A stretch of DNA of 64,000 bases from Candidatus Poseidoniales archaeon (GCA_003602415.1 QQSK01000001.1:1353-65352); one strand, 5' to 3'; shown: positions 18,901 through 27,859, counted from the first letter of the stretch. Notes: generated by a model from the sequence alone, not told the origin. Translations and numbers: made by a program.

Positions 18901-20382
18901 TCACAAGGCGGTGCTAATTCAGCATCAACTGGACTCATGCTCGAAGATGGACAGATGAATATTGGAATCTCTTTCACTCCTCCTCAAGTGATGACCCTTG
19001 CAGGTGCTGAACTTACAGTTGTTCTGAAAGTGGTTTCTCAAACCGAAGAAGCACGCATGATGGAATACAATTTACCACTGGTTGTAGAGGAAATTTCTCA
19101 TGTAACCGTAGATCTTGAATCTTCATTCTCTACCGTTACTCCAGGCAATACTCTATCCTTACAATACACCATCGAGAATCGAGGTAACGTCGATTTAATA
19201 CTAAATCCGAGATTACAATTACCTACGGGTTGGATTCAAAATACGATTCTTGAAGAAATTGATTTATCTTGGACTCAATCTCGAAATATTATTATTTCAA
19301 TTACTGCAGATATAGATGCCAAAAGTGGAGAAATAAAATTGATTATGGATTCAAATCAGAATTCGTGGAGCCATGTTGAAGATGTTGATGTTACAATCCT
19401 AGCAGAACCTCAAATGACCTTTGCTTCTGTTGAGATTAATGGAGAAACATGGTCGAACATATTCGGACCAGGGCAACATCCAACGGGAGTAGCGATAAAT
19501 TACACATGGTTGGTAGAAAATTCTGCGGACACTTCTTGGGAGCCGTCTGTGTCACTGCAGCTGGAAAATAATATGCTAGGTGATTGTACATCTCCTGGAA
19601 TTATTTCTAAGAATGATGTAAAGCCTGTTACTTGTACAATCATTATCTCTGCAATGGCAGAACCAGCATCTGAACCAGAGTTCAAAGTGACATTAACCGG
19701 AGACTTGGTTTCAGTTAACCAAACAGTATCGATGCTGGTTGCAACTTCCAAGGAAGTGAGTTGGAAAATTGATGGAACTAGCGTTCTTACCACTGGCCAA
19801 GAATCAACAGTAGAATTGACAATTACCAATACGGGTAATACTCTTGTTTCAGGAGCCATCATGACAACTCCTCCTTCAGGGTGGAGTGTGATAATCGACG
19901 GTTCGGATTCGGTCAATTTAGAAGCTGGGCAATCTCAAGATGTTGTGTTGAGGATTAAGTCTAATCAGCCGGGAACAGGTAGTATTGGAGTTTCAATATC
20001 GGGAGATAGCGATGTGATTGGCTCGAAATATGATCTACAACTTACGAGTGAGGGAGATATTGTTGAAGATGACTCATCTGCAACATCAACTCTGGTTTGG
20101 ACAGGTTCGGCTATTTTCTTGGTTGCAATCTTTGCTGGCCTATTCATTGTGCTAAACAAAAAGAAGCCGGCTCAAGTTCCTGTGGGGGCGCCTGCCAGTG
20201 CAGTTTTCCAATCAAATGCTCATCAATCCAATGCAACTCCGTGCTTCTCCTGCAGACAACCGATTCTTTCTATGATGCAGGGCTGTCCTTCATGTGGAGC
20301 AAGATATCATGCGGTTTGTAATGTACCGAATTGTGTAAACTGTGGTGCAGAATCTTCTACATTTGTAAACGTAGAATCATAA
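15901..20382 (+). CDS. Membrane-anchored subtilisin-like serine protease with CARDB/NEW3 repeats and cytoplasmic RING-like zinc finger
   Basis: A 1493-aa protein. A basic N-terminus and signal helix (VVLILLVFLLSGIPIV) precede a propeptide-like region (residues about 45-280). The peptidase S8 triad is complete: Asp298 (AVADSGLDHDHGDF), His331 (HSGHGTHVA) and Ser524 (GTSMATPNAAG), with oxyanion Asn437 (AAGNDGP). A P-domain-like region follows, then several CARDB/NEW3-type beta domains up to about residue 1390. A membrane helix near 1396-1418 leads to a Lys-rich segment and a Cys-rich tail from C1448 (CFSC, CPSCGARYHAVC, CVNCG), resembling prokaryotic RING-type treble clefs. The protease should act outside the cell with the zinc finger inside. 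It overlaps the preceding gene by 13 nt. Subtilases are common in these archaea; the tail is unusual. Confidence 0.9.
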   Translation: MVPVRLLVTTPKTDFRRPRHVRRVVLILLVFLLSGIPIVNQSEPFEEDAEVEWIRFDLPDDSIRNLVGHLDEALSLEERPLLAHSRLGVHDSSGVLFEHDIPEELLVSRPDLSLVLISTDFRLSEVRESLADHPGVEVREFIAPSGLLVQGTQNGLTSMKNIPGVAVVQPVPLAMLVDFSVMDIEDTIPVRIESWRAETLLPGVDISDNWGMRLHQDIDSVANVFLSDSYLAETGRYDGFTTTSIAKIASEPSVAWVGSQPSLTIWNDQARNHMNVNAMKSYYTTDLDGSGQIIAVADSGLDHDHGDFGNRIIGNVDIIGDGSTADAHSGHGTHVACTVLGDGTRGNYAGIAPEAELYFQAMENDNNGNFQWSSINNMLNTAYNNGARTHTNSWGSSSSSDWGVYTSSSEDVDDRTRYYDQYYSGREGLAVLFAAGNDGPDSDTIGAPATAKNTITVGNSQNRYQGSPNSIMDGSSRGPVDDGRIKPDIIAPGGYVRSCRAQEATDTAGATWTSTWYLEYTGTSMATPNAAGTAALIREYITEVAQRPEPQGALVKALMILGARDVGTRDIPNMDEGWGRVDLKATLAPNNGRGIWVDDRSILSSTGNSKSYSFNITTPNQPFKAVVAWSDERGSRFSNTQLVNNLNLLVTTPSGVEYKGNEFSQGRSIQGGTYDTLNNVEVVLVDSAEMGLWTVKISDAAHAGSRAQPFAVAVSGVGVNDLRPDPAPIPSSFKTDISIPQVGDDVLVEMEVSNLGNVEAENVEVIFQEEGISLDSQSFDLGPGGSKILFWDWQPQTAGGRTLTFLLDSDDSIDEINEGNNRMDILVNVTTPGVRIESENPTYVLDDINATTSSWQITLTNTALLATNASISPTNVINPNGNTESWYVGLDEIDFELEGQEGALINVTLVHPAGPDPGIYMVNLLGLDEDNDVSSPYTLLLDVPVLSETRVEYDYTTIPVHPTDVTSIDIRLLNLGNGDVGYDLFLESPPGWYAGFDDLSSQGGANSASTGLMLEDGQMNIGISFTPPQVMTLAGAELTVVLKVVSQTEEARMMEYNLPLVVEEISHVTVDLESSFSTVTPGNTLSLQYTIENRGNVDLILNPRLQLPTGWIQNTILEEIDLSWTQSRNIIISITADIDAKSGEIKLIMDSNQNSWSHVEDVDVTILAEPQMTFASVEINGETWSNIFGPGQHPTGVAINYTWLVENSADTSWEPSVSLQLENNMLGDCTSPGIISKNDVKPVTCTIIISAMAEPASEPEFKVTLTGDLVSVNQTVSMLVATSKEVSWKIDGTSVLTTGQESTVELTITNTGNTLVSGAIMTTPPSGWSVIIDGSDSVNLEAGQSQDVVLRIKSNQPGTGSIGVSISGDSDVIGSKYDLQLTSEGDIVEDDSSATSTLVWTGSAIFLVAIFAGLFIVLNKKKPAQVPVGAPASAVFQSNAHQSNATPCFSCRQPILSMMQGCPSCGARYHAVCNVPNCVNCGAESSTFVNVES

Positions 20383-20430
20383 TGAGCATCTTTGCATAGG
20401 CTTTTCATGTGAGCACTCTGACCGGGGTTC

Positions 20431-23328
20431 ATGGAACCCCGTCTAAAAGACCCAGCCCGAGGTCAGCACATAGCTAGTATTCTACTGGTTTCACTGATGT
20501 TATTTTCATTGGTTCCAACTATTGCTAATCCAGTAACTGCGGATGATTCTGGCCGTGATGCAAACATCTCACTTTCAATAAGCCCAAGCGCCCAAACAGT
20601 AAATCCAGGTGAGACCGCAGAGTATACGGTTCGTGTCTACAACAATGGTGCGAACTCGGTTTCGATTAATTTAGCAGCAGCAAACGAACAAGATTGTACG
20701 GGATATTCCGCAACCATCGGCCAAATCGGCCAACCGATAGAATCGGGTTCTTATGAGGAAACTTTCCTGAATGTCACTCTTGCTCAAAACGCTGAAGGCT
20801 CGTGTATTACAACCGTTACCGCTAACGCTCAAGAGCAAGTTACTCCACCGGATCAGCCAGGTGCACCAGCTCAAGAATCTCAAGACGTTGAAACAACTGC
20901 TGGCGATGGAGCGGGTTCAGAACTATTCGGTGTCGATTTAACCGTAGAATCCCCAAACAGACAATGGGGAGGACAAACAACAGTCGAATGGGATGTTGAA
21001 GTCGAAAACACCGGAAGAGTACAGGCAACGGTCGACCTTACAGTAGACCCAGTGGGTGGTTCAGGATGCACTTCAGATGGCAGCCTATCCATTAGCGTAG
21101 AGCCGAGTCAAGTCCAAGTCGACAACGAATCATCTGAGTGGGTAACTGTTACTCTCGAAGTACCTGAAGGCCAACCAAGTGAGAAATTCTGCTGGGAAAT
21201 TGAAGGGGTTGTATCAAACGACCAAAACCCAGATGGTAGCGCTTCAGATGTTGAACAATTTAGTTTGAATGTCCCAGAACTCAAAGAATGTGAATTGGAG
21301 TTGTCCAAGACCAGCATGAGCATAGAACCTGGAGAAACAGGCACTCTAGTCGCTACATTCTCCAATGAAGGTAACACCGATTGGTCAGTCAATGTTGGCT
21401 TCCAAGGCAGCCATTCTATGTGGGCTAGTGTTGATGGTGCATCCAGTGGGATGTTGCCATACAATAACGGTGATGGAGAGAAGGAATTCACAATAGAGGT
21501 CACTCCTGATGACTCCATAGAAGCAAACTCTCAGAAGACGATTACAATTCAAGGTAAAGATGGTGCTATATCAAAATGTGATGCAGATATCTCGATCACA
21601 GTTGGCCAATCTCGTGGTGCATCAATGTCTCTAGGAAACACAGCTCTATACAACATCGAGCCAGGCCAAGACGCAACTACCACCTTGACAGTTACCAATC
21701 AAGGAAATGGCCCAGACACATTCAGAGTTTCAGTATCTTCTCCACCAACAGGGTGGTCGGTATCACTTGAGGCTTCAACAATCTCAACTCAATCCCGTCA
21801 TAGTAACGAGGATACTGGAACAATCGATGTAGTAATCTCACTACCTCTCAATGCACTTGCTACCGAAGAAGTGACTCTCACATTCTCGGTGATGCCTACT
21901 TCTAGCGGCGGGGCATACGATACTCAGGAATTGACTGTAACAGTCAAGGCGGTTCATGGAATGAGCGGAGGCGCTCCAGCTGAAGACCAAACCGGACGCT
22001 CGGACACAACAGTACAGTTCCCAATCTCAATCACAAATGATGGAAATACATTGGATAGATTCAGGTTTTCAGTAATATCCCAAACCGCTCAACCTGGCTG
22101 GGGTAAGCATTTCGAAACAGAGGATGGTACAGTAGTTACTGAAATCGACATAGATGCTCGTTCAACAGCAATCATGTATCTTGTCGTTTCAATCGATGGT
22201 GAAGAAGAGTTGGAAAGCACTAGACTGACAGTTCGAATTACTAACCTTGGCGACAATAACAATGGAGATGAGAACGATGATGGCGTTCCGGATAACCAAC
22301 TCGAGTTTGTGTTTAGGGCAATATTGTCTGATCGTGATTTTGCAATGGATGCAATCATCATGAATTCCGCAGATGATTTGACAAGGAATGCTATGATTAT
22401 TCTTCCACCAGGTGGGAGTCAAACATTCAACATCAAAGTCATCAATACAGGTGACATGACCGATGAAGCACTCTTTGATTTCTCTGGATTGACAGGAACT
22501 GCAACTAGAACTCTGTCTTTCCGTGGAATGCCAATTGATGGACCAATAACCGTTCCTAAGGGCTGGGGCGCATTCAACGAATCAACCGGTACTTTCTACT
22601 TCGATGGCACTTCACCTCTTATCGGTTCTAATGAAGACAAAATATTCGAGAAAATCGTTTCAAATGATATTGTAGATTCACATATTCCTATGCCATATTA
22701 TGCAATTGTGATTCTTGAAATCGAAGTCAATTCAGGTTCAGAGAATGGTGATGGAGGATTACTTGAGATGGTTGTAACTTCTGTTTCAAATGCAGCTAAT
22801 AGAAGCGGCAGAATCACATTTTCATTATCTGTGGAGACTGTTCTTGATGTCGAAATGACATTGGACGGCGAAGTTGAAAGAGATATAACATTTGGAGAAA
22901 TTGGTAATACTCCTAAATTCGAAGTTGATTTGACGAATACTGGAAATGTCGAGTCCGAGTTCAAGATTTTCTCTAGCGGAGGCATGAGGGGCTGGAATGT
23001 AATCCTAGGATTCAGTGCAGGTGCTGATTGTGATAACAATGGAGATCATTTGTTGTGCACTCTTGAAGAAGGTGAAACGATTACAATTACTGCCAAGGTA
23101 ACTCCTCCTGGCGGAGAAAGTTCTGAAGTTGAGGACTCTTTCAAATTCACACTTTCAGCTGAGCCAACCGATATTGGATTGGTCGGTCGTGAAAACATTG
23201 AACTGACCGTAAACGGACAACCTGATGAGTTTGGCTTCAATTCTCTAATTACTCCCGATGTATTGATTGGAATGGGTGCCTTAGTTCTTGTCGGACTAGC
23301 AATGCTTACTCTAAAACGTCGTAACTGA
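20431..23328 (+). CDS. Exported NEW3/CARDB-repeat protein with C-terminal membrane anchor
   Basis: A 965-aa protein with a signal peptide (residues about 14-38), then tandem beta-sandwich domains of the NEW3/CARDB kind. Recurring phrases are NPGETAEYTVRVYNNG, EPGETGTLVATFSNEGNTDW, EPGQDATTTLTVTNQGNG and FPISITNDGNTLDRF, each the start of one repeat. An EF-hand-like NNGDENDDGVPD occurs near residue 610. The C-terminus is a single membrane helix (about 941-960) ending in KRRN. Unlike its neighbours it has no cytoplasmic zinc tail. It probably serves as a cell-surface scaffold or adhesin. A stable hairpin starts at its stop codon, so transcription probably ends here, before the nuo operon. Confidence 0.8.
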   Translation: MEPRLKDPARGQHIASILLVSLMLFSLVPTIANPVTADDSGRDANISLSISPSAQTVNPGETAEYTVRVYNNGANSVSINLAAANEQDCTGYSATIGQIGQPIESGSYEETFLNVTLAQNAEGSCITTVTANAQEQVTPPDQPGAPAQESQDVETTAGDGAGSELFGVDLTVESPNRQWGGQTTVEWDVEVENTGRVQATVDLTVDPVGGSGCTSDGSLSISVEPSQVQVDNESSEWVTVTLEVPEGQPSEKFCWEIEGVVSNDQNPDGSASDVEQFSLNVPELKECELELSKTSMSIEPGETGTLVATFSNEGNTDWSVNVGFQGSHSMWASVDGASSGMLPYNNGDGEKEFTIEVTPDDSIEANSQKTITIQGKDGAISKCDADISITVGQSRGASMSLGNTALYNIEPGQDATTTLTVTNQGNGPDTFRVSVSSPPTGWSVSLEASTISTQSRHSNEDTGTIDVVISLPLNALATEEVTLTFSVMPTSSGGAYDTQELTVTVKAVHGMSGGAPAEDQTGRSDTTVQFPISITNDGNTLDRFRFSVISQTAQPGWGKHFETEDGTVVTEIDIDARSTAIMYLVVSIDGEEELESTRLTVRITNLGDNNNGDENDDGVPDNQLEFVFRAILSDRDFAMDAIIMNSADDLTRNAMIILPPGGSQTFNIKVINTGDMTDEALFDFSGLTGTATRTLSFRGMPIDGPITVPKGWGAFNESTGTFYFDGTSPLIGSNEDKIFEKIVSNDIVDSHIPMPYYAIVILEIEVNSGSENGDGGLLEMVVTSVSNAANRSGRITFSLSVETVLDVEMTLDGEVERDITFGEIGNTPKFEVDLTNTGNVESEFKIFSSGGMRGWNVILGFSAGADCDNNGDHLLCTLEEGETITITAKVTPPGGESSEVEDSFKFTLSAEPTDIGLVGRENIELTVNGQPDEFGFNSLITPDVLIGMGALVLVGLAMLTLKRRN

Positions 23329-23342
23329 CCCCTACGGGGTCA
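23326..23342 (+). terminator. TGACCCC-TAC-GGGGTCA hairpin
   Basis: A perfect 7-bp stem with a 3-nt loop, overlapping the stop codon of the preceding gene. It is followed by no long T-run, so an intrinsic archaeal terminator is only one option; it could be a binding site or an RNA-stabilising hairpin. A near copy is present at 6201-6213. Confidence 0.5.
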
Positions 23343-23447
23343 TGGCCATTTGAGGTCAATATCTGCCTTGGCTATGAGACAACGCTTATGGACGGTTGTC
23401 GAGTGGGCGTGACAAGAGAGTGTCAACGCTCTCAGTTGGTGGCATAG

Positions 23448-23918
23448 TTGGTCGGCGCAGAAACGGTAACAGGCACCTATCTTTCGATGGCTTTGATGAC
23501 CCTAATTGGTATTGGAATGCCATTGGGTGCTTTCATCACTCAATACTTCGTAATGCCGAAGGTTGATCCATCAAGACCTCACATGACCAAATCATGGCTA
23601 TTGGAAGGCCATGAAAGAGACCACAGCCTGTATCCTCGACGCCTTTCTACCTACGAATGTGGTTCTGAACCTGTTGGAGATGCAATGATTCAATTCCACT
23701 TCCAGTATTACTGGTATGCAATTATTTTCTTGGTATTCGATGTTGCATTCATGTTCATGGCATTAGGTGGATTACTGGCAGTAGATGCCACTGGAACCGC
23801 AGGCTCTGACCCAATCGATTTGGTCGGAACCGAAATGGTCATTCTGACAATCTTCTTTGCAACAATGGTTTTGGGAGTATGGCACGTATTCCGCAAGAGA
23901 GGTCGCATTTACATCTGA
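23448..23918 (+). CDS. nuoA: Complex I subunit NuoA (FpoA-like)
   Basis: A 156-aa membrane subunit of the respiratory complex, three helices. It shows the conserved loop YECGSEPVGDAMIQFHFQYYWYAIIFLVFD, shortened here as YECGSEP and FHFQYYWYAI, which lines the quinone-site region. A segment of about 30 residues before YECG (KSWLLEGHERDHSLYPRRLS) is longer than in bacterial NuoA. The start is a TTG at 23448 preceded by GGTGG. It opens an operon of twelve genes, with 9 nt to nuoB. No ATG is available near the N-terminal helix in this frame. Confidence 0.92.
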   Translation: MVGAETVTGTYLSMALMTLIGIGMPLGAFITQYFVMPKVDPSRPHMTKSWLLEGHERDHSLYPRRLSTYECGSEPVGDAMIQFHFQYYWYAIIFLVFDVAFMFMALGGLLAVDATGTAGSDPIDLVGTEMVILTIFFATMVLGVWHVFRKRGRIYI

Positions 23919-23927
23919 GGTGATATG

Positions 23928-24521
23928 ATGAGTGATACTGGGGAAAATTATACCACGTTCAACAGCAGAGCATTGGTTGAAGTTGTTGGAGATGTTACCG
24001 ACGAGGCATTGAAGGCGACTAAGATCAAACAACTCTTGAGCGTATTAGCGGGCCGTTTCTTTAATTGGGCAGGCAGAAAATCTCTGTTTACACTTCACTT
24101 GGGTATCAAGTGTTGCGCTATTGAGATGGCCGCTTCAGCAACTCCTAGATTTGATGGAGACAGGTTCGGGGTTCTATTCCGTTCAAGTCCTCGCCAATCC
24201 GACGTACTGTTGGTAAACGGGCCAATTTCTAAGAAATTCGCAGACCCAATCGTAAGACTATGGGAGCAAATGCCTGAGCCAAAGTACTGCATTGCAATGG
24301 GAGAATGCGCAATTTCAGGCGGCCCATATTACCAATCTTACAACATTCTTGAAGGAGTAGATACAGTCATTCCAGTAGATGTTTACATCCCAGGATGCCC
24401 TCCAAGACCAGAAGCATTGATCGATGGTTTTGGCAAACTTCGTGAGAAAATCATCCGAATTGGAGGTGCTCCTTCAACCGGCCGTGATGGCGACAAGCCA
24501 ATTATCGTAGGAGATGACTGA
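23928..24521 (+). CDS. nuoB: Complex I subunit NuoB (4Fe-4S cluster N2)
   Basis: A 197-aa peripheral subunit that carries the terminal iron-sulfur cluster N2 and passes electrons to quinone. The ligand pattern is intact: the adjacent Cys62-Cys63 (GIKCCAIEM), Cys127 (MGECAISGG) and Cys157 (YIPGCPPRPEAL). I chose the ATG at 23928 rather than 23925 because GAGGTG-N5-ATG is the spacing used elsewhere in this operon. The N-terminal 40 residues are longer than in many homologues. It overlaps the reading frame of nuoC at its end. Confidence 0.95.
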   Translation: MSDTGENYTTFNSRALVEVVGDVTDEALKATKIKQLLSVLAGRFFNWAGRKSLFTLHLGIKCCAIEMAASATPRFDGDRFGVLFRSSPRQSDVLLVNGPISKKFADPIVRLWEQMPEPKYCIAMGECAISGGPYYQSYNILEGVDTVIPVDVYIPGCPPRPEALIDGFGKLREKIIRIGGAPSTGRDGDKPIIVGDD

Positions 24522-24522
24522 G

Positions 24523-25176
24523 ATGGGAATGACAATTACTCAAGAGCAGAATTCAGAAGCTGCGAAAGCGGCGGTTGAAAATCTCGATGAAAGATTTTCA
24601 GATGCAGGAGTTTCATCCGAAGTGGTCGCACATTCATCTGGCAAGAAGCAGGAATTTGTTCGAATCACTTGTTCCCCTGAACAGTGGAGAGCTGTTGCAA
24701 AACATCTCAAGCATGAAATGGGAGTAAATCACTGTGCAATGGTTACAGGAACTCATTATCCCTCTGGTAGTGATGAAAGAGGATGGGAAGTTGCATATCA
24801 TCTACACAGATGGCCAATTCAGAATGTAGAAGCACACACTATGATTGTGCACGAAGGTGAGAAATTACAAGGCGCCGATATTCCAATGGAGTTTGAAATC
24901 TTCATCCCGCTACCTGCAGGAGATTCACCATCTGTTCCTACCATTCAAGACATCTGGGAAGGTGCAGATTGGAACGAGAAAGAAACTTGGGATTTGGTTG
25001 GAATCGATTTCGAAGGTCATGTAAACATGCACCGTGTATTGAATCCTCACGATTCACCAGTTGGATTCCATCCATTGCAGAGACAGCACAAAATTCGCTA
25101 TCACGATTTCAATGAAATGTACGATGACCCACAAGGATTTGGGCGTAAACCGGTTGATGAGGGCCGCGTAAAGTGA
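24523..25176 (+). CDS. nuoC: Complex I subunit NuoC
   Basis: A 217-aa peripheral-arm subunit (30-kDa type). The family signature ETWDLVGIDFEGHVNMHRVL, followed by PVGFHPLQRQHKI, is present. The N-terminal 40 residues are not typical. Three in-frame ATGs (24514, 24523, 24529) are possible. I use 24523 because GGAG lies 9 nt upstream; starting at 24514 would overlap nuoB by 8 nt. It is a separate gene from nuoD, as in most archaea, not fused as in Escherichia coli. Confidence 0.92.
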   Translation: MGMTITQEQNSEAAKAAVENLDERFSDAGVSSEVVAHSSGKKQEFVRITCSPEQWRAVAKHLKHEMGVNHCAMVTGTHYPSGSDERGWEVAYHLHRWPIQNVEAHTMIVHEGEKLQGADIPMEFEIFIPLPAGDSPSVPTIQDIWEGADWNEKETWDLVGIDFEGHVNMHRVLNPHDSPVGFHPLQRQHKIRYHDFNEMYDDPQGFGRKPVDEGRVK

Positions 25177-25185
25177 GGTGTTATC

Positions 25186-26325
25186 ATGGCAGAAATGTGG
25201 ATTACAATGGGACCTCAGCACCCGATGACTCACGGATTGTGGACACTTCGTGTGAAAGTAGACGGTGAAACAGTAACTGATACCGAAGCAGAATTAGGAT
25301 ACATCCATCGTGGAGTTGAGAAAATCTGTGAAGCCAGAGACTTCACACAAATTACACCTTACTGTGACAGACTTTGCTATGTTAGTGCAATGACTTGGGC
25401 TCATTCCTACATCATGGCTGCTGAAGATCTATTGGAAGCAGAAGTTCCTGAAAGAGCAGAATACATTCGCTTGATGGCTGCCGAAGTACAACGTCTTGCA
25501 AGCCATTTGATGTGGCTTGGAGCATTTGGACCAGATATTGGAAATCTGACTTTGATGACATGGTGTCTACGTGACAGAGAAATGTTCCTAGATTTGTTAC
25601 AGGAACTTGGCGGTTCTCGTATGCACTACAATTACCCTAGAGTGGGCGGTGTCAAGCGAGACATTCCTATTGGATGGGCTAATCGCTTGAAGGCTAAGGT
25701 CAAGCTATTTGAAAACAGAATCAAGGAGTATGAGATGCTTCTGGACGAATCTACAATTTGGCTCGTTAGACTACAAGGTGTAGGATATGCTACTGCTGAA
25801 GACCAAATCGATGCAGGGGTTACTGGACCTAATATTCGTGCTGCTGGAGTAAATACCGATGCGCGATGGACAAACCCATATTCTGTATACGACCAAGTTG
25901 ATTGGGAACCTGCGGTTGAGAAACCTACCAGCGTCAAAGGTGCGGATTGCTATGACCGCTATCGTGTCCGAATGGAGGAGATGAGGCAATCATGCAGAAT
26001 GCTACTAGATGCGATTGAAAAGATTCCAGGTGGTGCAAATACTCACTACCAGCCAGGCGATGAGATGTTGATCACCAAGGCACCAACCCGTGCTCCAGAA
26101 GGAGCTACTGGATTCAGCACTTACGAATGTACTAGAGGTGTATCCAACTTCTACATTCAGGGTGGCGGCGATGGCCGTGGAAAGCATCCATACAGAGTTT
26201 CGATTAGATCTCCTATGTTCATCACAATTCCGTATGTGGCTAAGACAATGATTGGATACAAGGTTGCTGACATCCCTGCAATTATGGGAAGTTTCGACCC
26301 TTGTATAGGGGAGACTGACCGTTGA
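25186..26325 (+). CDS. nuoD: Complex I subunit NuoD (49-kDa quinone-site subunit)
   Basis: A 379-aa subunit related to the large subunit of NiFe hydrogenases. It starts WITMGPQHPMTHGLWTL and has the conserved AELGYIHRGVEKICEARD, ITPYCDRLCYVSAMTW and the C-terminal DIPAIMGSFDPCIGETDR. With NuoB it forms the quinone-reduction site. The hydrogenase nickel ligands are absent, as expected for complex I. The ATG at 25186 follows GAGGTGTTATC. Length is normal. Confidence 0.95.
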   Translation: MAEMWITMGPQHPMTHGLWTLRVKVDGETVTDTEAELGYIHRGVEKICEARDFTQITPYCDRLCYVSAMTWAHSYIMAAEDLLEAEVPERAEYIRLMAAEVQRLASHLMWLGAFGPDIGNLTLMTWCLRDREMFLDLLQELGGSRMHYNYPRVGGVKRDIPIGWANRLKAKVKLFENRIKEYEMLLDESTIWLVRLQGVGYATAEDQIDAGVTGPNIRAAGVNTDARWTNPYSVYDQVDWEPAVEKPTSVKGADCYDRYRVRMEEMRQSCRMLLDAIEKIPGGANTHYQPGDEMLITKAPTRAPEGATGFSTYECTRGVSNFYIQGGGDGRGKHPYRVSIRSPMFITIPYVAKTMIGYKVADIPAIMGSFDPCIGETDR

Positions 26326-26335
26326 GGTGATTATC

Positions 26336-27850
26336 ATGGATGACTGGCTAGGACTTCACGATTTCATTTACTACCGCACCCGCGAAGGTGCGAACTGGCT
26401 ACTTGAGGACACATTCTTGGAATCCTCAGCAAATGATATTGCATTCTTTACTTACACAATGCTTACTTGTTTGATTACCTTTGCAGGAATTATGCTTTCC
26501 ATGTTCATGATTTTGTGGATTGAAAGGAAATTCTACGCACGTGTAAACGACCGTCGTGGAGCAACAACCGCTCTGCGTTCATTATGGGTTGGAGAAAATG
26601 GCGTTACTGCTGGCGAATGGTGGAATATGATTCCATACGGACTCGGAAAGCCAGTTGGCGCAATCAATAGATGGCTAAACAAAGTAGCAGGCAACTCTGG
26701 ACACAAGCAAGAAATGGTCAACAGAGTTGGCAATCGTTCATGGTACGGTGTAACAATTTTCCCAGGTTTCTTCCAGAATATTGCAGACGGTATGAAGTTC
26801 CTAACCAAGGAGCACATGGTACCTTCTAGAGCTGACAAAGTAATCTTTGAGTTGGCTCCTTTCCTCGTAATTTCTTCTACGATTATGATTTTAGGAATGA
26901 TTCCTCTTTCAAGTGGAATCTATGGCGCAAACCCTGAACTTTCAGTTCTATTCGCCTTCGCAATCTTTGGAATTGCTCCTCTGGGAGTATTCTTTGCAGG
27001 CTGGTCTTCCAACAACAAGTATACGCTTCTTGGTGGAATCAGAAGTGCAGCACAATTGACAGCATACGAGATTCCTCTTCTACTCTCCATTCTTGGAGTG
27101 TGTGTTATGGCAGGTTCTTTCAATTTCCTTGAGATAGTACACTTCCAGCACTCTTCTGGTGCGTGGCTCTTCTTCCTAATGCCATTAGGTGGAGTACTAT
27201 TCTTGGTCAGTATGATCGCAGAAGTAGAAAGAATTCCTTTCGATATGCCAGAGGCTGAGGCTGAACTTGTAGAAGGTTGGTGGACAGAATACGGTGGCAT
27301 GAGATTCGGTCTACTATTCGCAGCAGAATACATGCGTGTATATGCAGCAAGTATTCTCTTTGCGCACTTCTTCATGGGAGGATGGCATGCTCCATTCGCA
27401 GGCACCATAGGTTCAATTCCATATCTAGGAGCAGCATGGTTGGCAATACCTGGAATCATTTGGACACTGCTGAAGGCTTGGTTCATTTTCACAGTAGTAT
27501 TCGTTTGGGCTAGAACAGCTCTACCAAGAATTAGAACGGACCAAATTCTAGAATTTGGATGGAGGATGTTACTTCCATTAGCAGTTCTACAAGTTGTCCT
27601 ATCCATGGTTTACAGACTATACTTCTTCGACGCAGCATCGATGTCTGATACAATTGCAGGCGGATGGGCGTGGGACCTAACTATTCAAGACTTCACAATA
27701 CCTTGGGGATTGCCGATTTTGACAACTGTATTCTGGTTGGTAGTATTCGTGGTCATGATGAAAGATGAGAACATCGAAGAGAATGAGGAACGTATGTACC
27801 ACATCCGAACGATGACGCCTGCGGGAACGCACACGGCAGGAAAGGAGTGA
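26336..27850 (+). CDS. nuoH: Complex I subunit NuoH, with enlarged first cytoplasmic loop
   Basis: A 504-aa membrane subunit, well above the usual 320-350 aa. The start at 26336 follows GAGGTGATTATC; a GTG nine bases upstream belongs to this binding site. The core motifs are present: WIERKFYARVNDRRGA, then after an insertion FFQNIADGMKFLTKE, PSRADKVIFELAP, and the quinone-site loop AEVERIPFDMPEAEAELVEGWWTEYGG. The insertion of about 70 residues (residues roughly 78-150, containing AGEWWNMIPYGLGKP and SWYGVTIFPG) falls in the first cytoplasmic loop beside the quinone channel. The C-terminus after the last helix is also extended and ends in a charged tail. Confidence 0.93.
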   Translation: MDDWLGLHDFIYYRTREGANWLLEDTFLESSANDIAFFTYTMLTCLITFAGIMLSMFMILWIERKFYARVNDRRGATTALRSLWVGENGVTAGEWWNMIPYGLGKPVGAINRWLNKVAGNSGHKQEMVNRVGNRSWYGVTIFPGFFQNIADGMKFLTKEHMVPSRADKVIFELAPFLVISSTIMILGMIPLSSGIYGANPELSVLFAFAIFGIAPLGVFFAGWSSNNKYTLLGGIRSAAQLTAYEIPLLLSILGVCVMAGSFNFLEIVHFQHSSGAWLFFLMPLGGVLFLVSMIAEVERIPFDMPEAEAELVEGWWTEYGGMRFGLLFAAEYMRVYAASILFAHFFMGGWHAPFAGTIGSIPYLGAAWLAIPGIIWTLLKAWFIFTVVFVWARTALPRIRTDQILEFGWRMLLPLAVLQVVLSMVYRLYFFDAASMSDTIAGGWAWDLTIQDFTIPWGLPILTTVFWLVVFVVMMKDENIEENEERMYHIRTMTPAGTHTAGKE

Positions 27851-27859
27851 GGTGAAAAC

